Shown here: positions 55,014 through 64,000 of the stretch, piece after piece
Layout: each line of letters begins with the position of its first letter
Position numbering within the stretch: the first letter of the stretch is position 1
Assembly: GCA_004293905.1 (NCBI GenBank)
Contig: RDZE01000016.1
Location: 153,904-217,903, forward strand
Reading direction: 5' to 3'
Origin: Cytophagales bacterium
Lineage (GTDB): Bacteria > Bacteroidota > Bacteroidia > Cytophagales > Microscillaceae
Length of the DNA stretch: 64,000 bases
Notes under the pieces: generated by a model
Seen by the model: only the letters and a program-made list of their open reading frames with translations
The model's database searches: none
What the model was told of the DNA's origin: nothing
Translations under genes and position numbers: made by a program

Positions 55014-56535
55014 CATTACTTTGCAATGCCCAAATACTACGTTTCCCTGTACTAAGTTCATAACGAACTATCTCGTGGGCGTGTGTATTGCTGATATACA
55101 AACTACCTTCGTAGAAAAGCACATCATTCGGCTCTTCCAAATTATCTACTAAGGTTTTAATGGTTTTTTCTGTCAAATTAATTTCTTTGATTTTACCATT
55201 GTAAGTATCAGCCACGTAAATGATAGGAAGTGTAGGGTGTGCTTTTACACTCATACAATGTTGAAGAAGTGCTTCACTAAAAGCACCATCTTTATCACCA
55301 AACTCAAAAAGCCCCTTACCAATGAGCGTGAAAACTTGATTGTTTTTCAAAGCTACGCCCCTCACAGCACTTGCCTCACTATCAGCTACATACAATATAT
55401 CGTTGAGCAAAGTCAAGCCACTTGGTTGGTTAAAAGAGGCATTCCGGGTAGTGCCATCGGTAAGTGCTTCATTGCCTGCACCCGCAAACCGATAAAGTTT
55501 GGCATCTTTCAGTTCTAAACGAAGAATTTGATGGTTGCCGGCATTGGCTACATAGAGGCTGTTTTCGTGTATGAGTACGTCCCAAGGGCTATTAGGCACT
55601 ACTGTAGTATTCCATTTTTCGTTTCTATCATAGTAACCCATAGAGCCATCACCTGCTATAGTTCGTACCGTTTGTGAATTAAAATCGACCAAACGGATTA
55701 CATTATTTTTGGTATCAGCAACATAAAGCCAATTATCTTTGACAGCCAAGCCGTGCGGCTCATAGAAAGTAGCCTCTGAGAAACGCCCATCTTTGAGCCC
55801 CTCTTTGCCATTGCCTACTATAGTTATGATATTGCCTTGTATATCAGTTTTCAGAATACGATTATTACCACTATCACTGATATAAAAGTAACCTTTGCCA
55901 TCACTGACCATTTTAGAAGGAAAACGGAGAATGCTTTTTGCTTCTTTTGCTTCTTCTAACTGAAAACTAAGTAAATTTTTATTGATTTTATCTCCTTTCT
56001 CTTTGATGATTTCTTGTATTTTTTGCCTGATTGATTTATAAAAACTTTCTCCAGAGCGTTGGTATACGATTTTACCTTCAGGGTTTATCAAAATTACAGT
56101 AGGCCAAGCCCGCACTGTATAAGCGTCCCAAATTTTCGAGTCGGCATCATTGACTACCAAATGTTTGATGCCAAATTTGAGAATAGCCTTTCTGATGGCT
56201 TCTGTTCTTTTTTCGGAGTGAAATTTAGCGGAGTGTACTCCTATTACGATGAGTTCTTTTTCAAACTCTTTTTCTAACCTTTTCAAATCTGGGATAATGT
56301 GTTGGCAATTGATACAACCCAATGTCCAAAAATCTAAAAGGACTATTTTCCCTCTGAAATCCTTGATAGAGAATTGTTTTTCAGTATTGAGCCAGCCAAA
56401 AGTAGTATTAATTTCGGGCGCGTTAGTGAGGCTATCATTGCGTTCCATTTGTGTAGTTTTTTGCTCTTGTGCAGGGTTACAAGCACTAAATATGATGAAT
56501 AACAGCCAAGAGAAAGGGAAGAAAATAGATTTCAT
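54994..56535 (-). CDS. Thioredoxin-fold/NHL-repeat lipoprotein
   Basis: A 513-residue exported protein. A lipobox (FSAC, Cys19) follows a signal peptide. A thioredoxin-like domain (about 40-180) contains CINC (Cys74, Cys77) after DFWTLG, a redox-type motif. Six or so NHL blades follow from about 205 (for example FYISDSGNNRILKTD, LYVADTKNNVIRLVD, LYVANAGNHQILRLE). The architecture resembles NHLRC2 and its bacterial relatives. The substrate is unknown. I chose the ATG at 56535 because it gives a lipobox signal and clears the overlap with the upstream glycosyltransferase gene. Confidence 0.82.
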   Translation of the reverse strand: MKSIFFPFSWLLFIIFSACNPAQEQKTTQMERNDSLTNAPEINTTFGWLNTEKQFSIKDFRGKIVLLDFWTLGCINCQHIIPDLKRLEKEFEKELIVIGVHSAKFHSEKRTEAIRKAILKFGIKHLVVNDADSKIWDAYTVRAWPTVILINPEGKIVYQRSGESFYKSIRQKIQEIIKEKGDKINKNLLSFQLEEAKEAKSILRFPSKMVSDGKGYFYISDSGNNRILKTDIQGNIITIVGNGKEGLKDGRFSEATFYEPHGLAVKDNWLYVADTKNNVIRLVDFNSQTVRTIAGDGSMGYYDRNEKWNTTVVPNSPWDVLIHENSLYVANAGNHQILRLELKDAKLYRFAGAGNEALTDGTTRNASFNQPSGLTLLNDILYVADSEASAVRGVALKNNQVFTLIGKGLFEFGDKDGAFSEALLQHCMSVKAHPTLPIIYVADTYNGKIKEINLTEKTIKTLVDNLEEPNDVLFYEGSLYISNTHAHEIVRYELSTGKRSIWALQSNANGAAN

Positions 56536-56557
56536 ATTGATTTCAATACAAAGAGGG

Positions 56558-57295
56558 TTAATGAATTTGGTAGGTGTTAAATAAGCTATCAATTTTCATA
56601 CGAATAACGCCCAATAAGGCTTCTTTAAATATACCTGATGACATTTTTGATTTACCTTTGGCTCTATCTGTAAATACAATAGGAATTTCTTTGATTTTGA
56701 AACCGAATTTCCAAGCCAAAAACTTCATTTCTATTTGAAAAGCATACCCTACAAAGCGGATATTTTTGAGGTCAATGGTTTCTAATACTTTTCTACGATA
56801 ACATTTAAACCCCGCAGTGGTATCTTGTATGGGAATGCCCGTAATAAAACGCACATAGTAGCTTGCAAAATAAGACATTAGCACACGTTCTATAGGCCAA
56901 TTGACAACATTGAGCCCTTTGATATAGCGCGAACCAATGGCAACATCATAGCCTTCGTGATGACAAGCAGTGTAAAGTTGTTGGAGGTCTTCAGGATTGT
57001 GCGAAAAATCGGCATCCATCTCAAAAATATACTCATATTGGTGTTCAATGGCATACGAAAATCCTGTGAGATAGGCAGTGCCTAAACCTAATTTGCCTTC
57101 CCGTTCCAAAAGGTGGAGTTGGGCGGGGTATTCTTTTTGGAGTTGCTTTACTATTTGGGCAGTACCATCAGGCGAGCCATCATCAACTATTAACACATCG
57201 AAGAGAGTGGGTAAAGAGAAAACTTTACGAACAATGGCTTCGATGTTTTCTATTTCATTATAGGTCGGAATAATGACAATGCTGTGGCTGTTCAT
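56558..57295 (-). CDS. Polyprenol-phosphate mannosyltransferase-like GT2
   Basis: A 245-residue GT2 enzyme like dolichol-phosphate mannosyltransferase. IVIIPTYNEIENIE opens the GT-A domain, LIVDDGSPDGT binds the nucleotide, and EMDADFSHNPEDL is the metal-binding motif. No membrane segment is visible. It would charge a lipid carrier with mannose (or glucose) for glycosylation. The gene abuts the T9SS cargo gene upstream (one base apart, 57295/57296), so they are likely co-transcribed. Confidence 0.88.
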   Translation of the reverse strand: MNSHSIVIIPTYNEIENIEAIVRKVFSLPTLFDVLIVDDGSPDGTAQIVKQLQKEYPAQLHLLEREGKLGLGTAYLTGFSYAIEHQYEYIFEMDADFSHNPEDLQQLYTACHHEGYDVAIGSRYIKGLNVVNWPIERVLMSYFASYYVRFITGIPIQDTTAGFKCYRRKVLETIDLKNIRFVGYAFQIEMKFLAWKFGFKIKEIPIVFTDRAKGKSKMSSGIFKEALLGVIRMKIDSLFNTYQIH

Positions 57296-59152
57296 TTATT
57301 TGACTATTGTTATCGTATTTTTATATTTTTTGCGGTTGTAGTCTATAATATAGTAGTAAGCACCTGCGGCAGCAGTAGTGCCATTCCAACGAAAATTGCG
57401 GTCTGCGGACTCAAAAATCTTATTGCCCCAACGGGTAAAAATTTCTATTTTTTTGAAATAAAACAAACAAGTTTCATTGGGCAGTTGCGGTATGAAATAA
57501 GCATCGTTTTTTCCATCTGCATTGGGAGTGAAGACACTTGGCGGCAAAAAATTACTATCATCAAAAGGTAAATCTTTGAGGTTAATTTCTACAGTTACAG
57601 TGTCTTTTTTCTGAAAACATTGGCTTTGGTCAGTGATGATAAAATCGATGATGTATAAGTTTTCTACTTCGGCAATATTACTACAACTGGTTTGCCAAGT
57701 AAAATTTTGCCTTATATTGCCAATGGCACTTATTTTAGGAAAATTGACACCTAAATCGCGCACATCGAATCCTCTTCCAATGGCTTCTACCGTGATATTG
57801 TCATTGTCAGCATCATTGCCTATAACATCAAAACTCAATACTTCATTGACCGTTAGAGTAGGTTTTAGACTTGCTAAGGTTGTTGTAATGGTTGGTACAC
57901 TATTGGGAGGAGGGACAGAAACCAATGTGATTCTTACAGTATCTTTTTTGGGCAAAGGACAGCCATTGTCCTGCACTATTACATCTACAATAAAAGAGGG
58001 TTGTTGCGCACTTACAAAAGTACAAGCAGCCCAACAAAGCTCTAATTGTGCAGTCATACCGTTATTAGTATTTACTTGCGTAGTTTTGGCAGTGAGATGT
58101 GCTTGGTTAAAATTAACCCCTACCGTAGAAAGTGTCAGTATCGAACCGTTGTCGGGGTCGCTTACAAAAGCATCAAAACAACGCTCCTCATCACTACGGA
58201 TATACAAGGTGTCGCCAGTTTTATAAAAAGAACTCTTACCTCTTTGTTTGATTTCTACTTGTGGAGGGGCATTGAAAGGACACTCTATGATAGAAAGTTG
58301 GTAATCGCGGCGTACTTCTCCTATTTTGCTGCCTCCTCTGTATTCTTCACAAATAACCGTAAATACAAATAATCCTACTTGGCTTGCCCGAAAAGAGAGC
58401 ATACCCGTTTGTGAATCTATGGAAAGGGCAGGAAAACCCGGAATCATATTGCTTAAACTATAACCCGCTTGCCAAATAATTTCGCGATAGGGGGCGCGGC
58501 GCGGCGATATTACAGGGTTGCTTGGGGAGGTATTGCCTGCCCAAGGGGTAGATAAACGATACACCAATTGGTCGCCATCGGCATCAGTGGCTTTGAAATC
58601 AAAATAAAACCATTCATTGCGACAAGCATAGTCGCCTTTGGGAAGGCTAAAAATAGGAGTAGAATTAGTGATACGTGTGCCCGGAAATTCTGTATAAAAC
58701 ACCATACCCGTACCACCTGGATTAATAATGTTATTAATTATATTATTACGACAACAACGTTCCCATACTACATAGTACCCTTCTGAGTCGCTATAACTAT
58801 TGGGGTTGAGGGTAAAAGTGCGATTGTAACGAATCAGTTTAGTACGCAAACTATTCAATTTACAAGCTGGATTGCTATAGTTGATTTCCTCTTCGTAGGT
58901 TTGAGGGAGTGTAAATTCTTCAATAAAAAGCCCTGTACGTTTGCTAAAAACATTAATTGTTACCTCATCATCTTCAGCTGCTGCCAAACCATTGAGAATA
59001 TCGAAATACATATTTAAAGTAAATTCAAAGCGATTTGTACCTACTTGTTTCACTTGTATTTCGCCTCCTACAATATGAGACCCATAACTCAATGAAGGAA
59101 CAAAACCTAATAGAAGTACAATAAGAGTAGTGTAATAATTGCAGTATTTCAT
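57296..59152 (-). CDS. T9SS type B cargo protein (gliding-associated C-terminal domain)
   Basis: A 618-residue secreted protein. A signal peptide leads to SHIVGGEI, a Bacteroidota surface-protein opening. Several beta-sandwich, cadherin-like domains fill residues 30-530 (for example FDFKATDADGDQLVYRLS, ITLVSVPPPNSVPT, VTIDAD-type Asp-rich loops). The C-terminal 80 residues are a T9SS type B sorting signal: VFTPNADGKNDAYF, then IEIFTRWGNKIFES and WNGTTAAAGAYYYIIDYN. Export by the type IX system, with PorV at 11821 as the likely shuttle, is expected. Its binding target is unknown. Confidence 0.88.
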   Translation of the reverse strand: MKYCNYYTTLIVLLLGFVPSLSYGSHIVGGEIQVKQVGTNRFEFTLNMYFDILNGLAAAEDDEVTINVFSKRTGLFIEEFTLPQTYEEEINYSNPACKLNSLRTKLIRYNRTFTLNPNSYSDSEGYYVVWERCCRNNIINNIINPGGTGMVFYTEFPGTRITNSTPIFSLPKGDYACRNEWFYFDFKATDADGDQLVYRLSTPWAGNTSPSNPVISPRRAPYREIIWQAGYSLSNMIPGFPALSIDSQTGMLSFRASQVGLFVFTVICEEYRGGSKIGEVRRDYQLSIIECPFNAPPQVEIKQRGKSSFYKTGDTLYIRSDEERCFDAFVSDPDNGSILTLSTVGVNFNQAHLTAKTTQVNTNNGMTAQLELCWAACTFVSAQQPSFIVDVIVQDNGCPLPKKDTVRITLVSVPPPNSVPTITTTLASLKPTLTVNEVLSFDVIGNDADNDNITVEAIGRGFDVRDLGVNFPKISAIGNIRQNFTWQTSCSNIAEVENLYIIDFIITDQSQCFQKKDTVTVEINLKDLPFDDSNFLPPSVFTPNADGKNDAYFIPQLPNETCLFYFKKIEIFTRWGNKIFESADRNFRWNGTTAAAGAYYYIIDYNRKKYKNTITIVK

Positions 59153-59267
59153 AAAAATTATAAGGGCTATCTTTCAGCGTACAATTTAGCTTGTAAAAGT
59201 AATAAAAAAATATGACTCTACGATGATGTTGTAGGGAGTTATTTTATTTTTTTAACGAAAGGTTTCG

Positions 59268-59275
59268 TAACTTTG
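59268..59275 (+). promoter_or_regulatory. -7 element of the MATE gene
   Basis: TAACTTTG matches TAnnTTTG, 26 bases before the ATG at 59301. No -33 TTG is clear. Confidence 0.4.
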
Positions 59276-59300
59276 CAAACCAGAATTGGTATTATACAAA

Positions 59301-60761
59301 ATGCAAGCTTTATTTTCTCGTTCTTGGCGGTTGTGGTATCGCTTCTTACGAACCGACATGAGTGCCACCTTTCGCTTGGCATATCCTATTGCAATTGGGC
59401 AAGTAGGCATCGTTTTATTGGGTATTACTGATACCATCATGGTAGGGCAATTAGGAAAAGTGCCCTTAGCAGCAGCAGGATTTGCCAATACCATATTCTT
59501 TATCCCTACAGTTGTAGGCATAGGCATTATGAGTGTATTATCGCCATTGGTGGCTACTGCCAAAACCAGCCAAAATGAAATAGAAACACAAGATTTATTC
59601 AAAAGTGCGTTACTAATAGCTCTTTTTACAGGCATATTGATTACGATAGCTCTTTGTATAGCGGGCTATTATATAGATTTTTTTGGACAACCTGCCGAAG
59701 TAAATCGCGAAGCAGAGGAGTACATTTATATCATTGCTATTTCGGCTATACCAATGCTTTTTTATGTGGCTATGCGAAGTTATTTTGATGGATTGTCTTT
59801 CATCAAGGCGGGGTTGTATGCTACTTATGTAGCCTTGTTATTAAATGTTTTACTCAATTGGTTGCTTATTTATGGGCATTGGGGTTTCCCTGCATGGGGG
59901 TTATTTGGGGCAGGCATCGCTACATTGATTGCGCGTGTGGCTATGGTAGTAGTGATGTTTTATTTTGTAAGTTTTGCTCCTAAAATCAAACATTGGATAG
60001 GCAATTTTAAAAGACCTTATAATCGCTCGCTTACTTTCAAATTATTACGATTGGGTATTCCTGCGGGGCTTCAATACCTTTTCGAAATGGGGGCTTTCTC
60101 TATGGCGGCTCTAATGATGGGTTGGTTAGGCACTAATACTTCGGCAGCACACCAAATTGCTATCAATTTAGCGGCTACCACCTATTTAATTGCTGCAAGT
60201 GTATCCTCAGCCGGCGGAATAAGGGTAGGTAATGCTTTAGGCGAAAACGACTATAGTAAAATATTCAGAGCAGGGACTACCGCGTTTTTAATTAATATTC
60301 TATTTATGTTCTTTGCTTGTTTGGTTTTCGTATTTGGGCGCGATTTTCTTATCAACCTTTATATTCAAGACCCTACTGTGCATGCTATTGCGGCAGAACT
60401 ACTTATTATTGCAGCCTTTTTCCAACTTTCTGATGGTATACAAGTCGTAGGGTTAGGGCTTACAAGAGGCTTAGAAGATGTAAATGTACCTACCCTCATC
60501 ACACTTATTTCTTATTGGGTAGTAGGTATTCCTTTAGCCTATGTCTTAGGTTTTTATTGGCAACTATCAGGTTGGGGTATTTGGTTAGCATTGCTCATTG
60601 CTCTCACTATTTCGGCTACAATGCTCACAATGCGGTTTTACATGAAACTAAATGCAATATGGCGCAAAGCAATAGAAAATAAAGTAGCGGAAAAGCCTAC
60701 TGTTGAAATGCCAGAAAAAACAAAGAATTGGACAGAAGAGGTAATTACTACACCTTCTTAG
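59301..60761 (+). CDS. MATE family efflux transporter
   Basis: A 486-residue inner-membrane transporter with about 12 membrane segments, the length and pattern of NorM-type Na+ or H+ antiporters. It includes [18 protein letters not shown] near residue 35 and [17 protein letters not shown] near 307. Substrates are probably cationic drugs or metabolites. I use the ATG at 59301 rather than a TTG at 59286. The last four bases overlap the convergent uppP. Confidence 0.92.
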   Translation: MQALFSRSWRLWYRFLRTDMSATFRLAYPIAIGQVGIVLLGITDTIMVGQLGKVPLAAAGFANTIFFIPTVVGIGIMSVLSPLVATAKTSQNEIETQDLFKSALLIALFTGILITIALCIAGYYIDFFGQPAEVNREAEEYIYIIAISAIPMLFYVAMRSYFDGLSFIKAGLYATYVALLLNVLLNWLLIYGHWGFPAWGLFGAGIATLIARVAMVVVMFYFVSFAPKIKHWIGNFKRPYNRSLTFKLLRLGIPAGLQYLFEMGAFSMAALMMGWLGTNTSAAHQIAINLAATTYLIAASVSSAGGIRVGNALGENDYSKIFRAGTTAFLINILFMFFACLVFVFGRDFLINLYIQDPTVHAIAAELLIIAAFFQLSDGIQVVGLGLTRGLEDVNVPTLITLISYWVVGIPLAYVLGFYWQLSGWGIWLALLIALTISATMLTMRFYMKLNAIWRKAIENKVAEKPTVEMPEKTKNWTEEVITTPS

Positions 60762-61537
60762 GAAGGAAGGTAACCTGTAAAAATAAGAAATAACAATATT
60801 ATGCCTAAAAAAATACGGTAGTAGCCAAATATTTTAAATCCATATTGGCTCACAAATTGAATAAATAAACGAATGGCAAGCATAGCTACCACAAAAGCAA
60901 CCAAATTGCCTATTAAAAGTATTTCCACTTGGCTTGTATCTATAGTTTTGTATGTTTTTAGTAGTTTATAAGCTGTAGCTGCAAACATCGTTGGGACAGC
61001 CAAAAAAAATGAAAATTCTGCGGCTTGTTTTCTGCTTAATTTTTGAGTCATGCCCCCTATAATACTTGCTGCGGAGCGAGATACGCCCGGTAACATAGCA
61101 ATACACTGAAATAAACCTATCCAAAAAGCACTCAAATAGGGTATTTCCTTTTCTATGGTATCATCAGATTGGACAAAAAGTCTATCAATAAAGATGAGCA
61201 CCCACCCACCCACAATGAGTGTGATGGCAACTGTAAGCACGCTCCCTAAAAGACTATCAATATAATCGTCTAAGAGATAACCTAACAACAATGCAGGAAT
61301 TACGGCTATGATTAATTTGAAGTAGAAATCAAAACTTTGAAAAAAACGCTTCCAATACAAAACTACTACTGAAAGAATAGCCCCTAATTGAATATTAACA
61401 ATGAAAACCTTTACAAATTGATTCTCTTCTATACCCATTACCGCAGAGGTAATAATCATGTGCCCCGTAGAAGAGATAGGCAAATACTCTGTAATGCCTT
61501 CTACAATTGCCAATAAAATGGCTTGAAGAATACTCAT
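60758..61537 (-). CDS. uppP: Undecaprenyl-diphosphatase
   Basis: A 259-residue, multi-pass membrane phosphatase that recycles undecaprenyl diphosphate for peptidoglycan and glycan synthesis. The two BacA motifs are [14 protein letters not shown] (13-26) and [13 protein letters not shown] near 157-169. Loss or gain would change bacitracin sensitivity. It lies four bases from the DUF3098 gene upstream, the usual Bacteroidota order. It overlaps the MATE gene by four bases. Confidence 0.96.
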   Translation of the reverse strand: MSILQAILLAIVEGITEYLPISSTGHMIITSAVMGIEENQFVKVFIVNIQLGAILSVVVLYWKRFFQSFDFYFKLIIAVIPALLLGYLLDDYIDSLLGSVLTVAITLIVGGWVLIFIDRLFVQSDDTIEKEIPYLSAFWIGLFQCIAMLPGVSRSAASIIGGMTQKLSRKQAAEFSFFLAVPTMFAATAYKLLKTYKTIDTSQVEILLIGNLVAFVVAMLAIRLFIQFVSQYGFKIFGYYRIFLGIILLFLIFTGYLPS

Positions 61538-61540
61538 AGG

Positions 61541-61753
61541 TTATTTCTTTTTGTAAAAAATAGCAAAAATTTGGATAACAAATCCTACAAAAACAATTAC
61601 AGGTCCTAAGGTGAGCCCTAAAAATCCAAACCCAAAAGGTTCTTTGTCTAAGGTCATAATCCAAAGACCTAATAACAATACTACGATTCCGCCAATCATA
61701 ATCCAATAATTTTCACGTTGAAAAGCCAATGAGGTTTTTTCTTGCTTGTTCAT
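61541..61753 (-). CDS. DUF3098 membrane protein
   Basis: A 70-residue protein with two membrane helices (about 18-35 and 48-65) and the GFGFLGLTLGPVIVF stretch of DUF3098. It precedes uppP with a three-base gap. In many Bacteroidota ftsX lies upstream of the pair, but here a divergent aminopeptidase gene does. Function is unknown. Confidence 0.85.
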   Translation of the reverse strand: MNKQEKTSLAFQRENYWIMIGGIVVLLLGLWIMTLDKEPFGFGFLGLTLGPVIVFVGFVIQIFAIFYKKK

Positions 61754-61810
61754 ATTTTTTTAACATAATTTAAGGCAGCAAAGTTAGAAATAAATTTTAA
61801 ATTTGCCCTC

Positions 61811-62926
61811 ATGAAATGGTTAAAGATTCTTAAGAAATCACTTTCTACAATAGGTTTAATGCTATATTTGGGAATACCATTATTGAGTATTTTCTACTAC
61901 GATTTAGCGATTTATGGCATAGGGCAAGGGTATGGGCAAATGGGTATTCTTTGGAACACACGCCCCATAAAAGAGGTTTTAGAAGACACTAACTTCCCTG
62001 ATTCACTCAAAAACAAAGTAAAACTAATTGAAGAAATCAAAACATTTGCCACAAAAGAATTAGGTATACGACCTTCCGAGAACTATACTACCCTTTACGA
62101 CCAACGAGGGAAGGCTATATTATGGATTGTTACGGCAAGCGACCCTTATGCGCTACACGCCTTAGAGTGGAACTATGGTTTTTTGGGTGATATGTCATAC
62201 AAAGGCTTTTTTAACCTGCAAAGTGCACGCAGAATGGCACTCAAACTCCAAAAAGAGGGCTATGACGTAGACATAGATGAGGTATCGGCTTGGTCTACAT
62301 TGGGTTGGTTTCGCGACCCCATTCTTACAAGTATGCTTCGCAGAGGGGAGGGTTCTTTGGCTGAACTTATCATTCATGAACTTACACATGGCACCCTTTG
62401 GATTACAGACGAGGTAGAGTATAATGAAAATTTAGCGGATTTTGTGGGTGAGAAAGGAGCTATCTTGTTTTTAGAAAAAAAATATGGAAAAAACTCTGCT
62501 GCTTATCGCAAATATATAGATGACAAACAAGACAATGATAAATTTTTTGCTCATATCCTCGCAGGTGCTAAAAAATTGGATAACTTCTATAAAAATTTGC
62601 CAAAAGACCTACCCGAAGCCACCAAACGCAAACAAAAACTATTGATGATAGAGCAAATTATCAAAAATTTGGATACAGTTGGTTTTGCGCGTAAAGAAAG
62701 ATTTGCACAAGCATTTCGCATACCTCTCAGAAATCACCCTGTGCACCAAATAATGAAAAAAGTTTTTCGTACTGATTATCTTTTGTACTTGCCTAATAAT
62801 ACTTATTTTATGGGTTTTTTGCGCTATAGGGGCAAACAAAACCAATTTGAAGAGGAGTACAAGACCCAATTTCAATCTGATTTTTTTGCTTATTTTTCCT
62901 ATCTTAAAAAGAAATATGGAAAGTAG
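61811..62926 (+). CDS. Predicted zinc aminopeptidase (membrane-anchored)
   Basis: A 371-residue protein with an N-terminal membrane anchor (about 14-32) and a periplasmic catalytic domain. HELTH (189-193) binds zinc and NENLADF (205-211, Glu206) supplies the third ligand. This fits the predicted aminopeptidase group of the COG4324 type. TAAATTTG at 61798-61805, only five bases before the ATG, looks like a -7 element and would give a nearly leaderless transcript, but may be chance. Confidence 0.83.
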   Translation: MKWLKILKKSLSTIGLMLYLGIPLLSIFYYDLAIYGIGQGYGQMGILWNTRPIKEVLEDTNFPDSLKNKVKLIEEIKTFATKELGIRPSENYTTLYDQRGKAILWIVTASDPYALHALEWNYGFLGDMSYKGFFNLQSARRMALKLQKEGYDVDIDEVSAWSTLGWFRDPILTSMLRRGEGSLAELIIHELTHGTLWITDEVEYNENLADFVGEKGAILFLEKKYGKNSAAYRKYIDDKQDNDKFFAHILAGAKKLDNFYKNLPKDLPEATKRKQKLLMIEQIIKNLDTVGFARKERFAQAFRIPLRNHPVHQIMKKVFRTDYLLYLPNNTYFMGFLRYRGKQNQFEEEYKTQFQSDFFAYFSYLKKKYGK

Positions 62927-62931
62927 AGGAT

Positions 62932-62971
62932 AAAAACCCCATTCAGAAATACCATCTCGAACAGGGTTTTT
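62932..62971. terminator. Weak bidirectional terminator
   Basis: AAAAACCC and GGGTTTTT pair around a 24-base loop between the convergent aminopeptidase and phhA genes. Confidence 0.45.
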
Positions 62972-62978
62972 GGTTAAT

Positions 62979-63797
62979 TTATACTAAAGTCTTTTCCTTT
63001 ACCACATATTCGGCTATTACTTGCTCTATTTCTGGAATAGAAGAGTATAATTGCTCAAAAGAATCTATCACGAAATACTGTTCTTGGTAACGGTCTTTGA
63101 TATAGGGCGTGTCTACGATTTGGCGTACATTATAAGGAATACGCTTTGGAACATCACTGAACAAAGAATATTCAGTTTCTCCACTCGAGGAGAGAATTCC
63201 TGCGCCATAAATACGCATTCCGCCTGCTTCACGAATTAAGCCAAACTCTATAGTATACCAATACAAACGCGCCACACACTCGATAGCCAATGGACTATCA
63301 ATGAATTTAAGGGCTATTTTGCTCAAATCCACTAAAAAATTGCATAGCTCTTTATTAGTAAGCAGAGGCACATGTCCAAAAACATCGTGAAACATATCGG
63401 GCTCTTCCAAATAATCGAGTTCTTCCATACGTCTGAGCCAAGTAGTAGCGCAGAAATTGCGATTCATCATTAGCTCAAAAAATTCTTTATTAGGAATTAA
63501 GCCGGGTACTACGTGTACGCGCCAACCCGTAATTTTTTGTAAAATAATATTTACTTCCTCGAAATTAGGAATTTTGTCAGCTACAAATTGAACCGTATCA
63601 ATGCCACGCAAATACTCTGCGGTAGCTTTTTGAGGCAGGTTTTTTATTTGTCGTTCGTATAAAGTTTTCCAAACGGCTACATCTTTGTCTGTGTATTTGT
63701 CATATTCCTGTTTGAGGTTCATGCCCAAGTCATAAAAATAATAACCTGTAGAGGCATCTTTGGGTATTTCATCTTTTATGTTTCGATTCATATCCAT
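62979..63797 (-). CDS. phhA: Phenylalanine 4-monooxygenase
   Basis: A 272-residue pterin-dependent iron enzyme converting phenylalanine to tyrosine. The iron ligands are His137 and His142 (HDVFGH) and Glu184 (YWYTIEFGL). VPGLIPNKEFFEL (97-109) is also conserved. No regulatory ACT domain is present, as is typical of the bacterial form. No pterin dehydratase gene is nearby. A downstream ATG at 63791 is an alternative start. Confidence 0.94.
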   Translation of the reverse strand: MDMNRNIKDEIPKDASTGYYFYDLGMNLKQEYDKYTDKDVAVWKTLYERQIKNLPQKATAEYLRGIDTVQFVADKIPNFEEVNIILQKITGWRVHVVPGLIPNKEFFELMMNRNFCATTWLRRMEELDYLEEPDMFHDVFGHVPLLTNKELCNFLVDLSKIALKFIDSPLAIECVARLYWYTIEFGLIREAGGMRIYGAGILSSSGETEYSLFSDVPKRIPYNVRQIVDTPYIKDRYQEQYFVIDSFEQLYSSIPEIEQVIAEYVVKEKTLV

Positions 63798-63885
63798 TCC
63801 ATGTATTTGATTTCTAAATAGTTGTTGAGTAACTCAAAAAGAATAGGCAATATACTAATTAATATTTTATTTTTTACAAAAACGG

Positions 63886-64000
63886 CTACTTTTTTATATA
63901 TTTTTCTACCTTATACTCCTTGATGCTTTTGTCTTTGCAAACTACTGCCAAAAGGAAAATTTCTTTTTTAGTGCCTTGGTAGCGTTGGTAGTAACGGTTC
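63886..64000 (-). CDS. C-terminal fragment of an unidentified gene
   Basis: The frame enters from beyond base 64000 and ends at TAG (63888-63886). The 37 residues seen are basic and begin NRYYQRYQGTKKEIF, ending KVEKYIKK. I do not recognise the family; the short length prevents more. Same direction as phhA, 88 bases upstream of its start. Confidence 0.45.
   Translation of the reverse strand, partial: NRYYQRYQGTKKEIFLLAVVCKDKSIKEYKVEKYIKK

Noticed and set aside
61798..61805. TAAATTTG as a promoter of the aminopeptidase gene
   Set aside because: It is five bases from the ATG with no -33 partner, so a leaderless start cannot be supported.

Overview
The window is AT-rich bacterial chromosome from a member of the Bacteroidota, most likely a Cytophagales-type gliding or T9SS-bearing lineage. 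Supporting signs are a PorV-type type IX secretion protein, a secreted protein ending in a gliding-motility (T9SS type B) sorting domain, DUF3098, DUF6588 and Lacal_2735 family proteins, a Bacteroidota-style LptD, and promoters of the TTG-N18-20-TAnnTTTG kind with almost no Shine-Dalgarno sequences. I cannot name the genus. There is no rRNA operon, insertion sequence, prophage or CRISPR array. It reads as core chromosome with a few accessory genes.

Layout. 1-1700: an imelysin lipoprotein (cut by the window edge) and a DUF4856 lipoprotein with Fur-like palindromes, then a CAU tRNA. 1715-7195: a tight six-gene plus-strand run (HAD phosphatase, M50 membrane protease, hotdog thioesterase, GT2 glycosyltransferase, FAD oxidoreductase, type III polyketide synthase), which is the best candidate for an uncharacterised pathway. 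7166-13621: bioD, LptD-like outer-membrane protein, MpaB/Lcp-like haem oxygenase, porV, bcp peroxiredoxin. 13739-19407: PLP decarboxylase, polyprenyl diphosphate synthase, a receptor adenylate cyclase and an enoyl-CoA hydratase-like protein. 19463-26910: trxA, ftsH, rsfS facing birA, a PKD lipoprotein, a GT2 enzyme, accA and a small coiled-coil protein. 27083-33901: icd, tadA, sod, a secreted CxxC protein, groL-groS and gdhA. 34022-42563: an alpha/beta hydrolase, a tiny peptidoglycan-binding-fold protein, queA, an FtsX/MacB-like permease, lysS and a large membrane-TPR protein. 42613-50269: DUF6588 protein, a solitary nuoC, an ECF sigma / putative anti-sigma / Spy-like unit, an ABC ATPase, coaX, an outer-membrane barrel and a TPR protein. 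50474-64000: a small SpoIIAA-like protein, a hybrid histidine kinase, rpiB, a barrel protein, a thioredoxin-NHL lipoprotein, a polyprenol-phosphate mannosyltransferase-like enzyme, a T9SS cargo protein, a MATE pump, uppP-DUF3098, an aminopeptidase, phhA and the 3' end of one more gene.

Functional themes are cell envelope (LptD, UppP, PorV, barrels, glycosyltransferases), signalling (cyclase, hybrid kinase, ECF unit), protein quality control (GroESL, FtsH, M50 protease), oxidative defence (Bcp, Trx, SOD) and central metabolism (Icd, GdhA, RpiB, BioD/BirA/AccA). Convergent genes repeatedly overlap at their 3' ends. Where genes do not overlap, hairpin terminators, several of them bidirectional, separate them.

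All calls come from reading motifs and translations by eye. No database search was run.
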